From an uncultured Azospirillum sp. (GTDB lineage: Bacteria > Pseudomonadota > Alphaproteobacteria > Azospirillales > Azospirillaceae): a DNA stretch of 64,000 nt. The position numbers were made by a program, and so were the translations under genes. Below are positions 43,757 through 52,804 of this stretch, one piece after another (position 1 is the stretch's first letter; each line of letters begins with the position of its first letter). The notes under the pieces were generated by a model. It was not told where the DNA came from. It saw only the letters and a program-made list of their open reading frames with translations, and did not search any database. The stretch is taken from assembly GCF_946480385.1 (NCBI RefSeq), contig NZ_CAMLJP010000017.1:1-64000 (forward strand). Direction: 5' to 3'.

Positions 43757-45055
43757 CTAACGGGCTGGTTCGCGAACGGCCAGCATAAGCCCGAAGCCGA
43801 TGACGAAGAAAGCCAGAACCGTCGCCATGCCGGCGCGCTGGCTGTCGAAGGCCTGGGTCGCCAGCCCGAACAGCAGCGGCCCGAAGAAGCCGACGAAGCG
43901 GCCGGTCAGGCCGTAGAGCCCGAACATCTCGCCCGCCATGCCCGGCGGCGCCAGCCGCGCCATCATCGACCGCCCGGCCGCCTGTGCCGGACCGAAGAAC
44001 AGCCCGAGCCCCAACGCGAAGATCCAGAACCACAGCCGCTCGGTCGCCAGCAGCAGCGGCAGGCCGCACAGCGCCATGCCGGCCAGCGCGATCAGGATCA
44101 CCGGCTTGGCGCCCGCCCGGTCGTCCATCCAGGCGAAGCCGATGGCTCCCGCCCCGGCCACCACGTTGAGCGCGATGGCGAAGACGAGGATTTCCTCGAA
44201 GCTCATGCCGAAGGTGCCGGCGGCGAAGATGCCGCCGAAGGCGGTGATGGTGTTGATGCCGTCGCGGTAGAAGGCGCTGGCGACCAGGAACCGCGCCACC
44301 TCGCGGTAACGCCGGACCTGACGCAGCGTGGCGACCAGCGTCGCCACCCCTTCGCGCGCCGCCCGGACCAAGCCGTGGCCGGTGGACGGCTCGTCGGGCA
44401 CCCACAGGAAATAGGGCAGCGCGAACAGCCCGTACCAGGCGGCGGCCAGCAGGACGGTGGCGCGGACGTTGGCCTGCGGCCCCCAATCGGCCCACTCCAT
44501 GCCGAACAGGCCGAACAGCGGGGCCGGCGCCTTGACGAAGCCGACCAGCGCCAGGACGAGGCAGGCCAGCCCGCCGAAATAGCCGATGCCCCAGCCCCAG
44601 CCCGACACCCGGCCGAGCAGCCGCGCCGGCACCAGTCCGGGCAGGGTGGCGTTGTAGAAGACGTTGGCCAGCTCGAACGCCACGGTGGCGACCACCACGC
44701 AGGCCAGCGCGAAGGCGGCGTCGGCCGGATCGGGACGCACCCACCAGAGGGCGGCGGTGAACAGGACGGTGACCAGGGTGAACAGCGCCATCCACGGCTT
44801 GCGCCGCCCGGCGCGGTCGGCGATGGCGCCGAGCACCGGGCTGAGCGCCGCGATGGCGACGCCGGCCACGGTCATGGCGGCACTCCAGCGCGCCGTTCCC
44901 TCCACCGGATCGCCGACAACGCCGCGGGCGAAATAGACCGCGAAGACGAAGGTGGTGATGATGGTGTTGTAGGCCGAATTCGCCCAGTCGTAGAGACACC
45001 AGGAGGCGATGGCGCGGCGGGAGGGGGCGTCGGGGGACGGAGTGGCTTCGGTCAC
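43757..45055 (-). CDS. MFS transporter, UMF1 (Atg22-like) family
   Basis: A 432-residue membrane protein with 12 predicted transmembrane helices. SWCLYDWANSAYNTIITTFVFAVYF at the N-terminus is diagnostic of the UMF1/Atg22-like subgroup; VLGAIADRAGRRKPWM is the MFS loop 2-3 motif; GLYGLTGRFVGFFGPLLFG near the end also fits. Atg22 exports amino acids in yeast vacuoles; bacterial substrates are unknown. It ends 6 bp before the start of no same-strand gene; the PRMT-like gene upstream ends 7 bp before its start, so the two are an operon. Confidence 0.88.
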   Translation of the reverse strand: MTEATPSPDAPSRRAIASWCLYDWANSAYNTIITTFVFAVYFARGVVGDPVEGTARWSAAMTVAGVAIAALSPVLGAIADRAGRRKPWMALFTLVTVLFTAALWWVRPDPADAAFALACVVVATVAFELANVFYNATLPGLVPARLLGRVSGWGWGIGYFGGLACLVLALVGFVKAPAPLFGLFGMEWADWGPQANVRATVLLAAAWYGLFALPYFLWVPDEPSTGHGLVRAAREGVATLVATLRQVRRYREVARFLVASAFYRDGINTITAFGGIFAAGTFGMSFEEILVFAIALNVVAGAGAIGFAWMDDRAGAKPVILIALAGMALCGLPLLLATERLWFWIFALGLGLFFGPAQAAGRSMMARLAPPGMAGEMFGLYGLTGRFVGFFGPLLFGLATQAFDSQRAGMATVLAFFVIGFGLMLAVREPAR

Positions 45056-45061
45056 CCTCCC

Positions 45062-46720
45062 TTACCCCTGCCCGCCCCCTGCCAACCCGTCCACCCCGAA
45101 GGAGATCTGGTTGTTGTCGTAGCGGGCGACGATGCGCAGGCGGTCGCCGGCCGACAGCGCGATCGGCTTTTCCAGGAAGGTCATCGCCTGCTTCCAGTGG
45201 TTGGTGCGGGCGCGGCTTTCCGACTTGTAGACCACCTCGTCGTCCATGAAGAGGTCGAACCAGAAGGCGACGCCGTGGCAGGTGCCGGCGGTGACGATGG
45301 TCACGTCGATCACCCGCTCGCCCTCCTCCGGCATGTTGCGGGTGAAGTCGAAATCCAGCGCGGTGAAGGGCTTGGACAGCGGGGTGTGGGCGTCGGCGCC
45401 GAGGTCGATCTGCTGGTAGCCGGGGGAGCGGAAGACGTCGAAGCTGCCCATGTCGAAGCCGTCGATGGTCTCCACCGGGTTGATGCGGGCCAGCTCCGGC
45501 GTCTCCACCAGCATGGCGTAGACGGTGGAGGCGCGCGGGATGATGGCGCCGCCCGGCTTCACCAGATGGGTGCGGGCATGCTGCAGCACCGACAGCATGC
45601 GCGGGGCCAGCATGCCGATGTTGATGAGTTCGGAGACGAAGACGTCGGCCTTCTCCGGCAGGTCGCCGCCCTCGCCCACCGTCAGCTGGGTGGACAGGCG
45701 CGGCACCACGTCGATGCGGCCGGCATAGCCGTTGCGCGCCACGGTTTCCTTGGCGACGCGGGCGAGGATCGGGTTGACCTCGCAGGTCACCACCTTCTTC
45801 GCGCCGGCGCGGGCCGCCATCATGGCGACGATGCCGGAGCCGGTGCCGATCTCCAGCACCAGCGAATCGGGCTTCACCGCCCGTTCCAGCGACTGCTTGT
45901 AGGCCTCGTTCCGCTCGAAATCGTTGATCATCGGCAGATGCCAGCCGGGCACCGCGTTGGAATAGATCAGCCGGCGGGTGAACTTCACCATCGGATGGTC
46001 GGGCGCCTGCTCGCGCGCCGCCTCGATCACCTCGATGGCTTCGGCGGCGCGGTCGAGGCTCTGCAGCACATGGGCGAGGCCGACCTGGGCCGGGACGAAG
46101 CGCGGGGCGGCGGCGAGCACGATGCGGAACTCCGCCTCCGCCTCGGCCAGCCGGCCCCGGGTGGAGAGAAGCTCCGCCAGACTGTAATGCACGTCGAGAT
46201 AGTCGGGCGCCTGCTCCAGCGCGGTGCGGAAATGCTGCTCCGCCTCCTCCAGCTCGCCCAGCTCGCGCAGGGTGGCGGCGAGGAAATGGTGCATCTCCGG
46301 CGCTTCCGGCCGCAGGTCCAGCGCGGCGCGGAAGCAATCGGCCGCCTCCTCCAGCCGGCTCTGCGCCTTCAGCGCGTTGCCGAGGTTGCCGTGCAGTTCG
46401 GGCAGGCGCGGGTTGATGGCGAGGCCGGCGCGGAACGCCTCCTCCGCCTCCGCCGGGCGGGCCTGCTGGAAGAGCAAACTGCCGCGGCTGTTGTGGAAGG
46501 ACGGGTCGTTGCCGTTCTCCGCGATGGCCTGGGCGAACAGGGAGAGCGCGTTTTCCGGATGGTCGGTGTGGGCGGCGACCAGCCCCAGCAGATGCAGCGC
46601 CTGCGCATTGTGCGGGTCCGTCGCCAGGATCGCCCGGCAGACCTGTTCCGCCCCATCCAGATCGTTGCTGCGGAAACGCTTGGCCGCGTCGAGCAGGGTC
46701 GGGGCGGGGGTGTCGGTCAT
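45062..46720 (-). CDS. TPR-repeat PRMT-like class I methyltransferase
   Basis: A 552-residue protein with two parts. Residues 1-250 are about seven TPR repeats (for example ALHLLGLVAA, SLFAQAIAENG). Residues 255-400 are a SAM-binding Rossmann domain: HLPMINDFERNEAY, LVLEIGTGSGIVAMMAARAGA, TCEVNPILA, VVPRLST and FVSELINIGMLAP. This layout is that of protein arginine methyltransferases (PRMT9-like). E364 matches the first Glu of the double-E loop, but the second Glu is not evident, so arginine methylation is uncertain. A beta barrel follows. Start at 46720 from GGAG eight bases upstream. Confidence 0.8.
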   Translation of the reverse strand: MTDTPAPTLLDAAKRFRSNDLDGAEQVCRAILATDPHNAQALHLLGLVAAHTDHPENALSLFAQAIAENGNDPSFHNSRGSLLFQQARPAEAEEAFRAGLAINPRLPELHGNLGNALKAQSRLEEAADCFRAALDLRPEAPEMHHFLAATLRELGELEEAEQHFRTALEQAPDYLDVHYSLAELLSTRGRLAEAEAEFRIVLAAAPRFVPAQVGLAHVLQSLDRAAEAIEVIEAAREQAPDHPMVKFTRRLIYSNAVPGWHLPMINDFERNEAYKQSLERAVKPDSLVLEIGTGSGIVAMMAARAGAKKVVTCEVNPILARVAKETVARNGYAGRIDVVPRLSTQLTVGEGGDLPEKADVFVSELINIGMLAPRMLSVLQHARTHLVKPGGAIIPRASTVYAMLVETPELARINPVETIDGFDMGSFDVFRSPGYQQIDLGADAHTPLSKPFTALDFDFTRNMPEEGERVIDVTIVTAGTCHGVAFWFDLFMDDEVVYKSESRARTNHWKQAMTFLEKPIALSAGDRLRIVARYDNNQISFGVDGLAGGGQG

Positions 46721-46889
46721 CGCGGCGGCTCCAGGATGGGCGGGAACACGAAAAGATCGCCGCACCATACCGGGAATTGCCGCCCCGCTACAGCCTTTCG
46801 ATCCGCAACCGCCCACCGGGCCAGGCTATTGCGTGCGCGCGATTATCAATGCGCAAATACCCGCATAAGAAGAATTATGAGGCGGGAAT

Positions 46890-48452
46890 ATGCCGGGCGC
46901 GGGAATGATCGGGCGCGTGAAGGGTGGCGTAACGGGTGCGCTGGCGGCGACGCTGCTGCTGGCGGGCTGCGCCACGGCGGAGATGGGCGGCGGCTCCGCC
47001 GGGAGCGATGTCGCAGGATCGGCGGCGGCGCGGCGGTTCGAGGCGGTGCGGACCAGCCCGCCGGAGCTGCGCTCCTTCCTCTACCGCATGCCGAAGGGGG
47101 CGGACCTGCACAGCCACCTGACCGGCGCGGTCTATGCCGAGAGCTACCTGCGGATGGCGGCGGATGCCGGGCTGTGCTTCGACGTGAAGGGCAACATGCT
47201 GGTGGCGCCGACGGCGAAGGCACCCTGCAAGCCCAAGGCCGGGCGGCCGGGCGCCGCGGCGGTGATCGCCGACAGCGTGCTGTATCCGGCGGCGCTGGAC
47301 GCGCTGTCGACGCGCGACGCGCTGCCGGTTTCCGGCTACAGCCTGCACGACCAGTTCTTCGCCACCTTCTCGCGGTTCCGCCCCGCCACCGCTTCCACCG
47401 GCGACCTGCTGGCCGAGGTGGTGGACCGCGCCGGCCGGCAGGGCGAGCGCCATGTCGAACTGATGGTGTCCTTCGGCACCGGCCCGGCCGCCGACATCGG
47501 CAAGGCGTTCCCCTGGACCCCGCAGGCGGCGGCGGACCTGACGGGCACCGCCGACCGGCTGATCGCCGCCGGGCTGCCGGCGCTGGTCGGCCCGGCGCGA
47601 CAGGAGATCGACGCGGCCGAGGCACGGATGCGCTCCGTGCTCGGTTGCGGCACGCCGGCGGCGCGTCCGGGCTGCGCGGTGTCGGTGCGCTACCTCCAGC
47701 AGGTGGCGCGCACGCAAGGACCGGGGCCGGTCTTCGCCACCACCCTGTTCAACGCCCTGCTGGAAGCGCAGGAGCCGCGTGTCGTCGGCATGAACTTCGT
47801 GGCGCCGGAGGACAATCCGGTGGCGCTGGACGATTACGACCTGCACATGCGCATGGTGGCGGAGGCGGTGCGGCGCCAGCCCGGCACCAACATCGCGTTG
47901 CATGCCGGAGAGCTGACGCTGGGCCTCGTGCCGCCGGAGCGGCTGCGCGACCACATCCGCAAGGCGGTGGAGATCGCCGGCGCCAAGCGCATCGGCCATG
48001 GCGTCGACGTGATGTATGAGGAGGATCCCCAGGGCCTGCTGCGCACGATGGCCGCGCGCAAGGTGGCGGTGGAGATCAACCTGACCAGCAATGACAAGAT
48101 CCTGGGCGTCAGCGGCAGGAACCACCCGCTGCCGGTCTATCGCGCCGCCGGGGTGCCGGTGATGCTGTCCACCGACGATGAAGGCGTGAGCAGGATCGAC
48201 CTGACCAACGAGCTGCAGCGCGCGGTGGAGGAGTTCGGGCTGGGCTATGGCGATCTGGTCGGGCTGGCGCGCGCCAGCCTGGAGCACAGCTTCCTGCCCG
48301 GCGACAGCCTGTGGTCGGCTCCCGGCTGCACCCCTCCGGTTCGCGAGGACGCCTGCCGCGCGGTGACGGAGCGCAGCGAGAAGGCGCGGGTGCAATGGGG
48401 GCTGGAACAGGCGCTGGTCCGCTTCGACCGCGAGATGGCGGGGGCGCCGTAA
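46890..48452 (+). CDS. Adenosine deaminase-like lipoprotein
   Basis: A 520-residue member of the adenosine/AMP deaminase superfamily with a lipoprotein signal (lipobox LLAGC, Cys27). Metal-site residues are all visible: ADLHSHLTGA (H74, H76), ALHAGEL (His and catalytic Glu), RIGHGVDV (His) and LSTDDEGVS (Asp). Its length and exported nature resemble the ADGF-type extracellular adenosine deaminases. It would deaminate adenosine or a related nucleoside outside the cytoplasm; substrate not proven. Divergent from the TPR-methyltransferase (170 bp). Confidence 0.85.
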   Translation: MPGAGMIGRVKGGVTGALAATLLLAGCATAEMGGGSAGSDVAGSAAARRFEAVRTSPPELRSFLYRMPKGADLHSHLTGAVYAESYLRMAADAGLCFDVKGNMLVAPTAKAPCKPKAGRPGAAAVIADSVLYPAALDALSTRDALPVSGYSLHDQFFATFSRFRPATASTGDLLAEVVDRAGRQGERHVELMVSFGTGPAADIGKAFPWTPQAAADLTGTADRLIAAGLPALVGPARQEIDAAEARMRSVLGCGTPAARPGCAVSVRYLQQVARTQGPGPVFATTLFNALLEAQEPRVVGMNFVAPEDNPVALDDYDLHMRMVAEAVRRQPGTNIALHAGELTLGLVPPERLRDHIRKAVEIAGAKRIGHGVDVMYEEDPQGLLRTMAARKVAVEINLTSNDKILGVSGRNHPLPVYRAAGVPVMLSTDDEGVSRIDLTNELQRAVEEFGLGYGDLVGLARASLEHSFLPGDSLWSAPGCTPPVREDACRAVTERSEKARVQWGLEQALVRFDREMAGAP

Positions 48453-48459
48453 CGCGGTC

Positions 48460-49161
48460 CTACTCCTCCCCGGTGTTCTCCCAGCCCCAGCGGGTCCAGG
48501 CGCCGTCGAGGAAGGCGGTCGGGCGGGGGGCGGTGGGGAGGCCGGGGCAGGACAGCAGCGACGGCGCGATGCGGCCGGCGCCGCGGGTCCACCACAGGCT
48601 GGCATCCGCGGGCAAGGGGCCGGACAGGCGGTCGAGAAGGGCGCGGGTGGCGGCGCCGACGCGCTCCGGCTCCGGACGGCCGAGGATGGCGAGGCGGGCC
48701 GGAAAGCCCTCCACATCGGCACCGGCGCGGCAGGCGTCCTCCGCCAGCGCTTCGGCACGGGCCAGCCACGCGGCGCAGGCGGCGGGAGCGTCGGCGATGT
48801 CGAAGCCGGCGGGCAGGCCGGCGGCGATGGTGAAGGGATAGGGGCGGCCGACACGGTCGGCGCTGGACATCCACACGCCGATCAGCGGGGTGGCGCCGCA
48901 CAGGCCGGCCGACAGAGCGAAGCGCCAGACCGGGGCCTGGGCGAACAGCGACTCCCACTCGGCGCCGAGTTGGCTGGCGGCCTCGCCCAGCGCCGCCGAC
49001 AGCCAGCGGTCCCACGGGCTGAGCACGGCCGGCGGCAGGCCGTGGCCGACGAAATCGCCGCGCGCCGGGACCTTGCCGTGGAAGCCCATCACCGGATCGG
49101 CGCCCAGTCCAGCGCCCGGCCCGGCGGCAAGGCCGCGCGGCGTGCCGAAGGATCCCATCAT
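48460..49161 (-). CDS. tagF: Type VI secretion protein TagF (SciT family)
   Basis: A 233-residue protein with MGFHGKVPARGDFVGHGLP, then SPWDRWLSAAL and RFALSAGLCGATPLIGVWMSSADRVGRPYPFTIAA, the TagF/SciT (TIGR03373) signature. TagF is a post-translational repressor of T6SS in Pseudomonas. It ends with LWWTRGAGRIAPSLLSCPGLP and a short C-terminus. Start at the ATGATG overlapping the tssM stop (49158-49161). Convergent with the adenosine deaminase gene, 7 bp apart. Confidence 0.85.
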   Translation of the reverse strand: MMGSFGTPRGLAAGPGAGLGADPVMGFHGKVPARGDFVGHGLPPAVLSPWDRWLSAALGEAASQLGAEWESLFAQAPVWRFALSAGLCGATPLIGVWMSSADRVGRPYPFTIAAGLPAGFDIADAPAACAAWLARAEALAEDACRAGADVEGFPARLAILGRPEPERVGAATRALLDRLSGPLPADASLWWTRGAGRIAPSLLSCPGLPTAPRPTAFLDGAWTRWGWENTGEE

Positions 49162-51251
49162 GGCAGGACGGCCCGGTCGGGCTGAGATGGCTGGGGCGCT
49201 GATTCGGCCAGCACCTCGCGCACGCGGGCGACCAGCGGCTCGTCGGGCGGGACCGGGGCGAAGCCGACGGCGAACAGGGCGGCCAGATGGTCGCCGAGGG
49301 CGCGGCGCGCCGCCTCGTTGGCCGGACCGGGCAGCGTGCGCTGCCAGTCGAGCGCCAGCCATTCCGCCAGCGCGCCGGCCTCCATCGGCGCGGCCCCGCC
49401 GACCATGCGGTAGAGGCGCAGAGTCTGGCGCAGCTGGTCGGGCAAGGCCCAGTCGGCGCGCAGCCGCTCCTCCAGCCTGAGGGCGATGCGGGCGAGGAAC
49501 TGGCTGCGCAGGGCGCGGCTGTAGGCCTCGCGCGCCGGGACGGCGATGCGGGCGCCCTGGTAGAGGCCGCCGGCCAGCGCCGGGTCTGCCCAGCCCTGTG
49601 CCTCGTCGAAGGCGTGCGGCAGGGCGCGCAGGGCGTCGAGCGCCGGCAGGATCGCCGCCGGGTCGGCGTCGTCCACTCTGGCCAGCGCGCGCGGCGGCGT
49701 GTCGAGCGGGCGCAGCGCCGCCTCCACCGCCGCGGCGCCGGCGTCGGCGCGCTCCAGCAGGGCGGCGTTGCCCTTGGCACTGACCAGCCACCAGCCGCCG
49801 AGCGCCGCGCCCAGCAGCAGGGCGGCGGCGGCGGACAGGGCGTTGCGGCGGCGGCTGGCACGCTCCACCACACGGTCGACCTGGGCGAGGTTGGCCTCCG
49901 GAAAGACGATATCGGACAGCAACCGGTCGAGGAAATAGGTGGAGGCCGGGCCGTCGGCCTCCGGCTCCAGCAGGCCGAGCGGGCCGCCGGTCTGGGTGGC
50001 GCTGGTCAGGTAGAGGCCGCGCAGGCGCGGCGTCTCCTCGCCATGTTCGGAGCCGAAGACGGTGTCGACGATGTCGGCCAGCGCCGGTTCCAGCTCCGCC
50101 ACCCGCAGCGGCAGGGTGAAGGCGTCGCTACGGCGGCGGATGTCGGGTTCCTGGTGCAGCCGGTCGAGCAGCCGCTCGTCCAACCGCCGCACCAGACCGG
50201 CATAGAGGTCGCGGAAGACGGACAGTGGGCCGCTTTCCGGTTCTTCGGCCGGCAGGGTCAGGCCCCAGATCTGGCTGCGCGCCTCGCGGTCCAGCGGGTC
50301 GAAGAAGGTGGCGAAGCCGTCCAGCAGGTCGGCCTTGGTCAGCAGCAGATAGACCGGCAGGCGGACGCCCAGCTGCACCCGCAGCTCGTTCAGGCGCTGG
50401 CGGATCAGGATGGCGTGGTTGCGGCGCTCGGCATCGGTCCAGCCGGTCAGTTCGGGGATGCTGACGGTGAGAAGGACGCCGTTGGCGGGCTGGCGCGGGC
50501 GATGCTCCTTCAAGAGGTCGAGCAGGCCGGACCACACCCGGCCGTCCACCGCGCGCCGGCTGTCCTGGGTGGTGTAGCGGCCGGCGGTGTCGATCAGGAC
50601 GGCGCGGTCGGTGAACCACCAGTCGCAGTTGCGGGTGCCGGCCAGCCCGGCCAGCGGCCCGGTGACGGTGCCGTTGAGCAGCGGGGTGGCGAGGCCGGTG
50701 TTGGCCAGCGCCGTCGTCTTGCCCGAACCGGGGGCGCCGATCACCAGATACCAGGGCAGCTGGTAGAGATAGCGCCCGCCGCGGCGCTTGCGCAGCTGGG
50801 CCAGCACGGCGTCGAGGCGCTTGCGCACCACGCCGATCTCCTCCAGCGAGGCCTTCAGTTCCGGGTCGCGGCCGGCGGCCAGCGCCTCCAGCAGGCGGGC
50901 GTTGGCGGCGCGCTCGCGGCCGTCGATGCGGCGGTTGACGGCGATCCAGACGGTAAGAGCCAGGACCAGCGGCAGCAGACGGACGCTCCAGTCGGCCTGG
51001 ATGGTCGGCAGCAGATGGGGGGCGGCGGCGGTGGCCAGACGCGGCAGCAGCAGCCAGCCGGCCAGCCCCAGCGCCAGCGCGCCCAGCAGCGAGGTCGCCC
51101 AGCGGGCGCGGGCGGAGCGGTGCAGCGAGGGCGTGGCGGCGGGCTTGCGGCGCCTGCCCGTCTTTTTCGCCACGGTCTTTTTCGCCGCCTTCTCCGACAC
51201 GGCCATCTGCGCCGGAGCGGCGCCGGCCTTGGTGGGACGGGGATCGGCCAT
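49158..51251 (-). CDS. tssM: Type VI secretion protein TssM (IcmF family), short form
   Basis: A 697-residue IcmF homologue. Two transmembrane segments (about 52-72, 92-106), Walker A GAPGSGKTT (172-180), and NCDWWFTDRAVLIDTAGRY (switch/Walker B) define the GTPase-like cytoplasmic part; a third membrane helix is near 455-478. TssM normally has about 1,100-1,200 residues, so most of the periplasmic C-terminal half, which binds TssJ, is missing; the open frame ends cleanly in ...DRAVLP. Operon tssL-tssM-tagF, with overlapping stop and start. Export function is doubtful unless another TssM exists. Confidence 0.85.
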   Translation of the reverse strand: MADPRPTKAGAAPAQMAVSEKAAKKTVAKKTGRRRKPAATPSLHRSARARWATSLLGALALGLAGWLLLPRLATAAAPHLLPTIQADWSVRLLPLVLALTVWIAVNRRIDGRERAANARLLEALAAGRDPELKASLEEIGVVRKRLDAVLAQLRKRRGGRYLYQLPWYLVIGAPGSGKTTALANTGLATPLLNGTVTGPLAGLAGTRNCDWWFTDRAVLIDTAGRYTTQDSRRAVDGRVWSGLLDLLKEHRPRQPANGVLLTVSIPELTGWTDAERRNHAILIRQRLNELRVQLGVRLPVYLLLTKADLLDGFATFFDPLDREARSQIWGLTLPAEEPESGPLSVFRDLYAGLVRRLDERLLDRLHQEPDIRRRSDAFTLPLRVAELEPALADIVDTVFGSEHGEETPRLRGLYLTSATQTGGPLGLLEPEADGPASTYFLDRLLSDIVFPEANLAQVDRVVERASRRRNALSAAAALLLGAALGGWWLVSAKGNAALLERADAGAAAVEAALRPLDTPPRALARVDDADPAAILPALDALRALPHAFDEAQGWADPALAGGLYQGARIAVPAREAYSRALRSQFLARIALRLEERLRADWALPDQLRQTLRLYRMVGGAAPMEAGALAEWLALDWQRTLPGPANEAARRALGDHLAALFAVGFAPVPPDEPLVARVREVLAESAPQPSQPDRAVLP

Positions 51252-51261
51252 GGCGGGCGCC

Positions 51262-52518
51262 CTATTGCGGATAGAGGCGGATGTCGATCCGCCGGTTGGC
51301 GTCGCGCCCGGCGGGCGTGTCGTTCAGCGCGACCGGCTCCTGATCGCCATGGCCCTCGGCCGACAGGCGGGCGGGGGCGATGGTGTGCTCCAGCAGCTTG
51401 CGCACCGCTTCGGCGCGGGCGTCGGTCAGGGATTGTGCGGTGGCGAGGCGGCCGGTGGGCGGGGTCTGGTCGTCGGTGTGGGCGACCACCAGCACGCCGC
51501 CGGACTCGGTCGCCAGGGTCTGGCCCACCCGCTCGACGATGGCGCGGTGGCGGGCCTTCACGGCGTCGCTGCCGGTGGCGAACATCGCCGCCGCCGGGAT
51601 GCGGATGACCAGGGCGCCGTCCTCCCCCGCCAGCACCTCGACGGAGCCGGTGCGGATCTCCGGGGCGAGCCGGCCGGTGATGCGGGCGATCAGGGCCGGG
51701 CCGGCGGTGGGCGGCGGCGGCGGGACCAGCCGGGCGATCTCGATCGGCCGGTCGGGCAGCAGCGCCGCGATGCGGGCGGCCACCGGCTCCGCTTGGCGGT
51801 CGAGGGTGCCGGCGAGATGGACGTAGAGGCCGGACAGCCCCAGCGCCACCGCCGCCCAGACGAGCCAGCCGGGCAAGCCGCCGCCCAGCCTGTCGCCGAG
51901 CCGGCTGCCGATAGGCCGGAACGGCTCCGCCACCCCGGTCCAGGCGGGAGACAGCTCCGCCGGCACGTCGCCGCGGGCGCGGCGCAGGATGCGGTACAGC
52001 TCGTCACGCAGGCGGGCGAGGTCGTGGGCGCCGCCGGGCTTGTCGCGGAAGCGGCCTTCGAAGCCCAGCGACAGGCAGGCGTAGAACAGCTCCAAAGCGT
52101 GGCGGTGACGGCGCGGGTCGCCCAGCATGCCGTCGAGCAGGTCGAAGAAGCGCACCCCGGCTCCCGGCTCGGCCACCGCCGCCCCGCCATGGCCGGCAGC
52201 GCGGGCGACGTCGTCCAGCGTGGCGGCCAGCGCGATGCGGGCGGCGCGGATGTCGTCGGGATCAAGGCCGGCGCCGGCGGCGGCGCGGTCGAACCGCTCC
52301 AGCGCCGAGGCGGCGGCGGCGCGCGGCGGGTCGGTCAGGGCGCGGTCGCGCAGGGAGGTGGCGAGCGCCAGCACCGGCGCGGCGACGCTGAGCAGCGGGT
52401 TGAGGGCGTCGCGGGGACCGGCAGGCGGATTGGCGGGCGGAGTTGGGATGTCGGCAGCAGGCGGGGGCGCCGCCTCCGCCAGCACGTCCGCTCCGTCCAG
52501 TCCATCGTCCGCCTGCAT
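51262..52518 (-). CDS. tssL: Type VI secretion protein TssL with OmpA-like C-terminus
   Basis: A 418-residue DotU/TssL protein. Residues about 40-200 are the cytoplasmic DotU domain (NPLLSVAAPVLALATSLR, FFDLLDGMLGDPRRHRHALE, FYACLSLGFEGRFRD), followed by one membrane helix (GWLVWAAVALGLSGLYVHL) and a C-terminal OmpA-like peptidoglycan-binding domain (VVAHTDDQTPPTGRLATAQS, AEGHGDQEPVALNDT, RRIDIRLYPQ), the extended TssL form. It is the first of three T6SS genes and overlaps a repeat-rich gap upstream. Confidence 0.9.
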   Translation of the reverse strand: MQADDGLDGADVLAEAAPPPAADIPTPPANPPAGPRDALNPLLSVAAPVLALATSLRDRALTDPPRAAAASALERFDRAAAGAGLDPDDIRAARIALAATLDDVARAAGHGGAAVAEPGAGVRFFDLLDGMLGDPRRHRHALELFYACLSLGFEGRFRDKPGGAHDLARLRDELYRILRRARGDVPAELSPAWTGVAEPFRPIGSRLGDRLGGGLPGWLVWAAVALGLSGLYVHLAGTLDRQAEPVAARIAALLPDRPIEIARLVPPPPPTAGPALIARITGRLAPEIRTGSVEVLAGEDGALVIRIPAAAMFATGSDAVKARHRAIVERVGQTLATESGGVLVVAHTDDQTPPTGRLATAQSLTDARAEAVRKLLEHTIAPARLSAEGHGDQEPVALNDTPAGRDANRRIDIRLYPQ

Positions 52519-52604
52519 CTGTCGTCCGCCGTGGGGAAAGTCGGGGGGAGGTATAGCAGGGTCGGGGCGGTGGGGGGAACCTGAGGGTGGGGTGGTGGAT
52601 GTGG

Positions 52605-52785
52605 GTGCCCCCTCCCTAACCCTCCCCCGCTCTCAGCGAACCTACGGTCCGCCTGTCGCGTCAGCACAAAGCGAAGCTTTGTGCGAGAGCTTCGCGGGAG
52701 AGGGAACTCCGCCGCTCCTTTGCATCACTCCTACAAACGTCCTGCCCCCTCTCCCGCGAAGCGGGGGAGGGTCGGGGTGGGGGCA
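52605..52785. repeat. Palindromic intergenic repeat, variant copy A
   Basis: A 180-bp block between tssL and the PBP1A gene, bounded by inverted ends that share CCCTCCCCCGCT..GCGGGAGAGGG and its complement. Inside is a perfect hairpin GCACAAAGC-GAA-GCTTTGTGC (52664-52684). It resembles the repeats at 55374 and 63070 in its CCCTCTCCCG termini but differs in the middle. Non-coding REP/BIME-like DNA. Confidence 0.75.
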
Positions 52786-52804
52786 ATCGGAGCCGACACT
52801 CCCT

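Noticed and set aside
43730..48019. A 1,429-residue plus-strand open frame opposite the MFS and methyltransferase genes
   Set aside because: Its composition (Arg, His, Gly, Ala, Glu rich without domains) and complete overlap with recognised genes mark it as a shadow frame.
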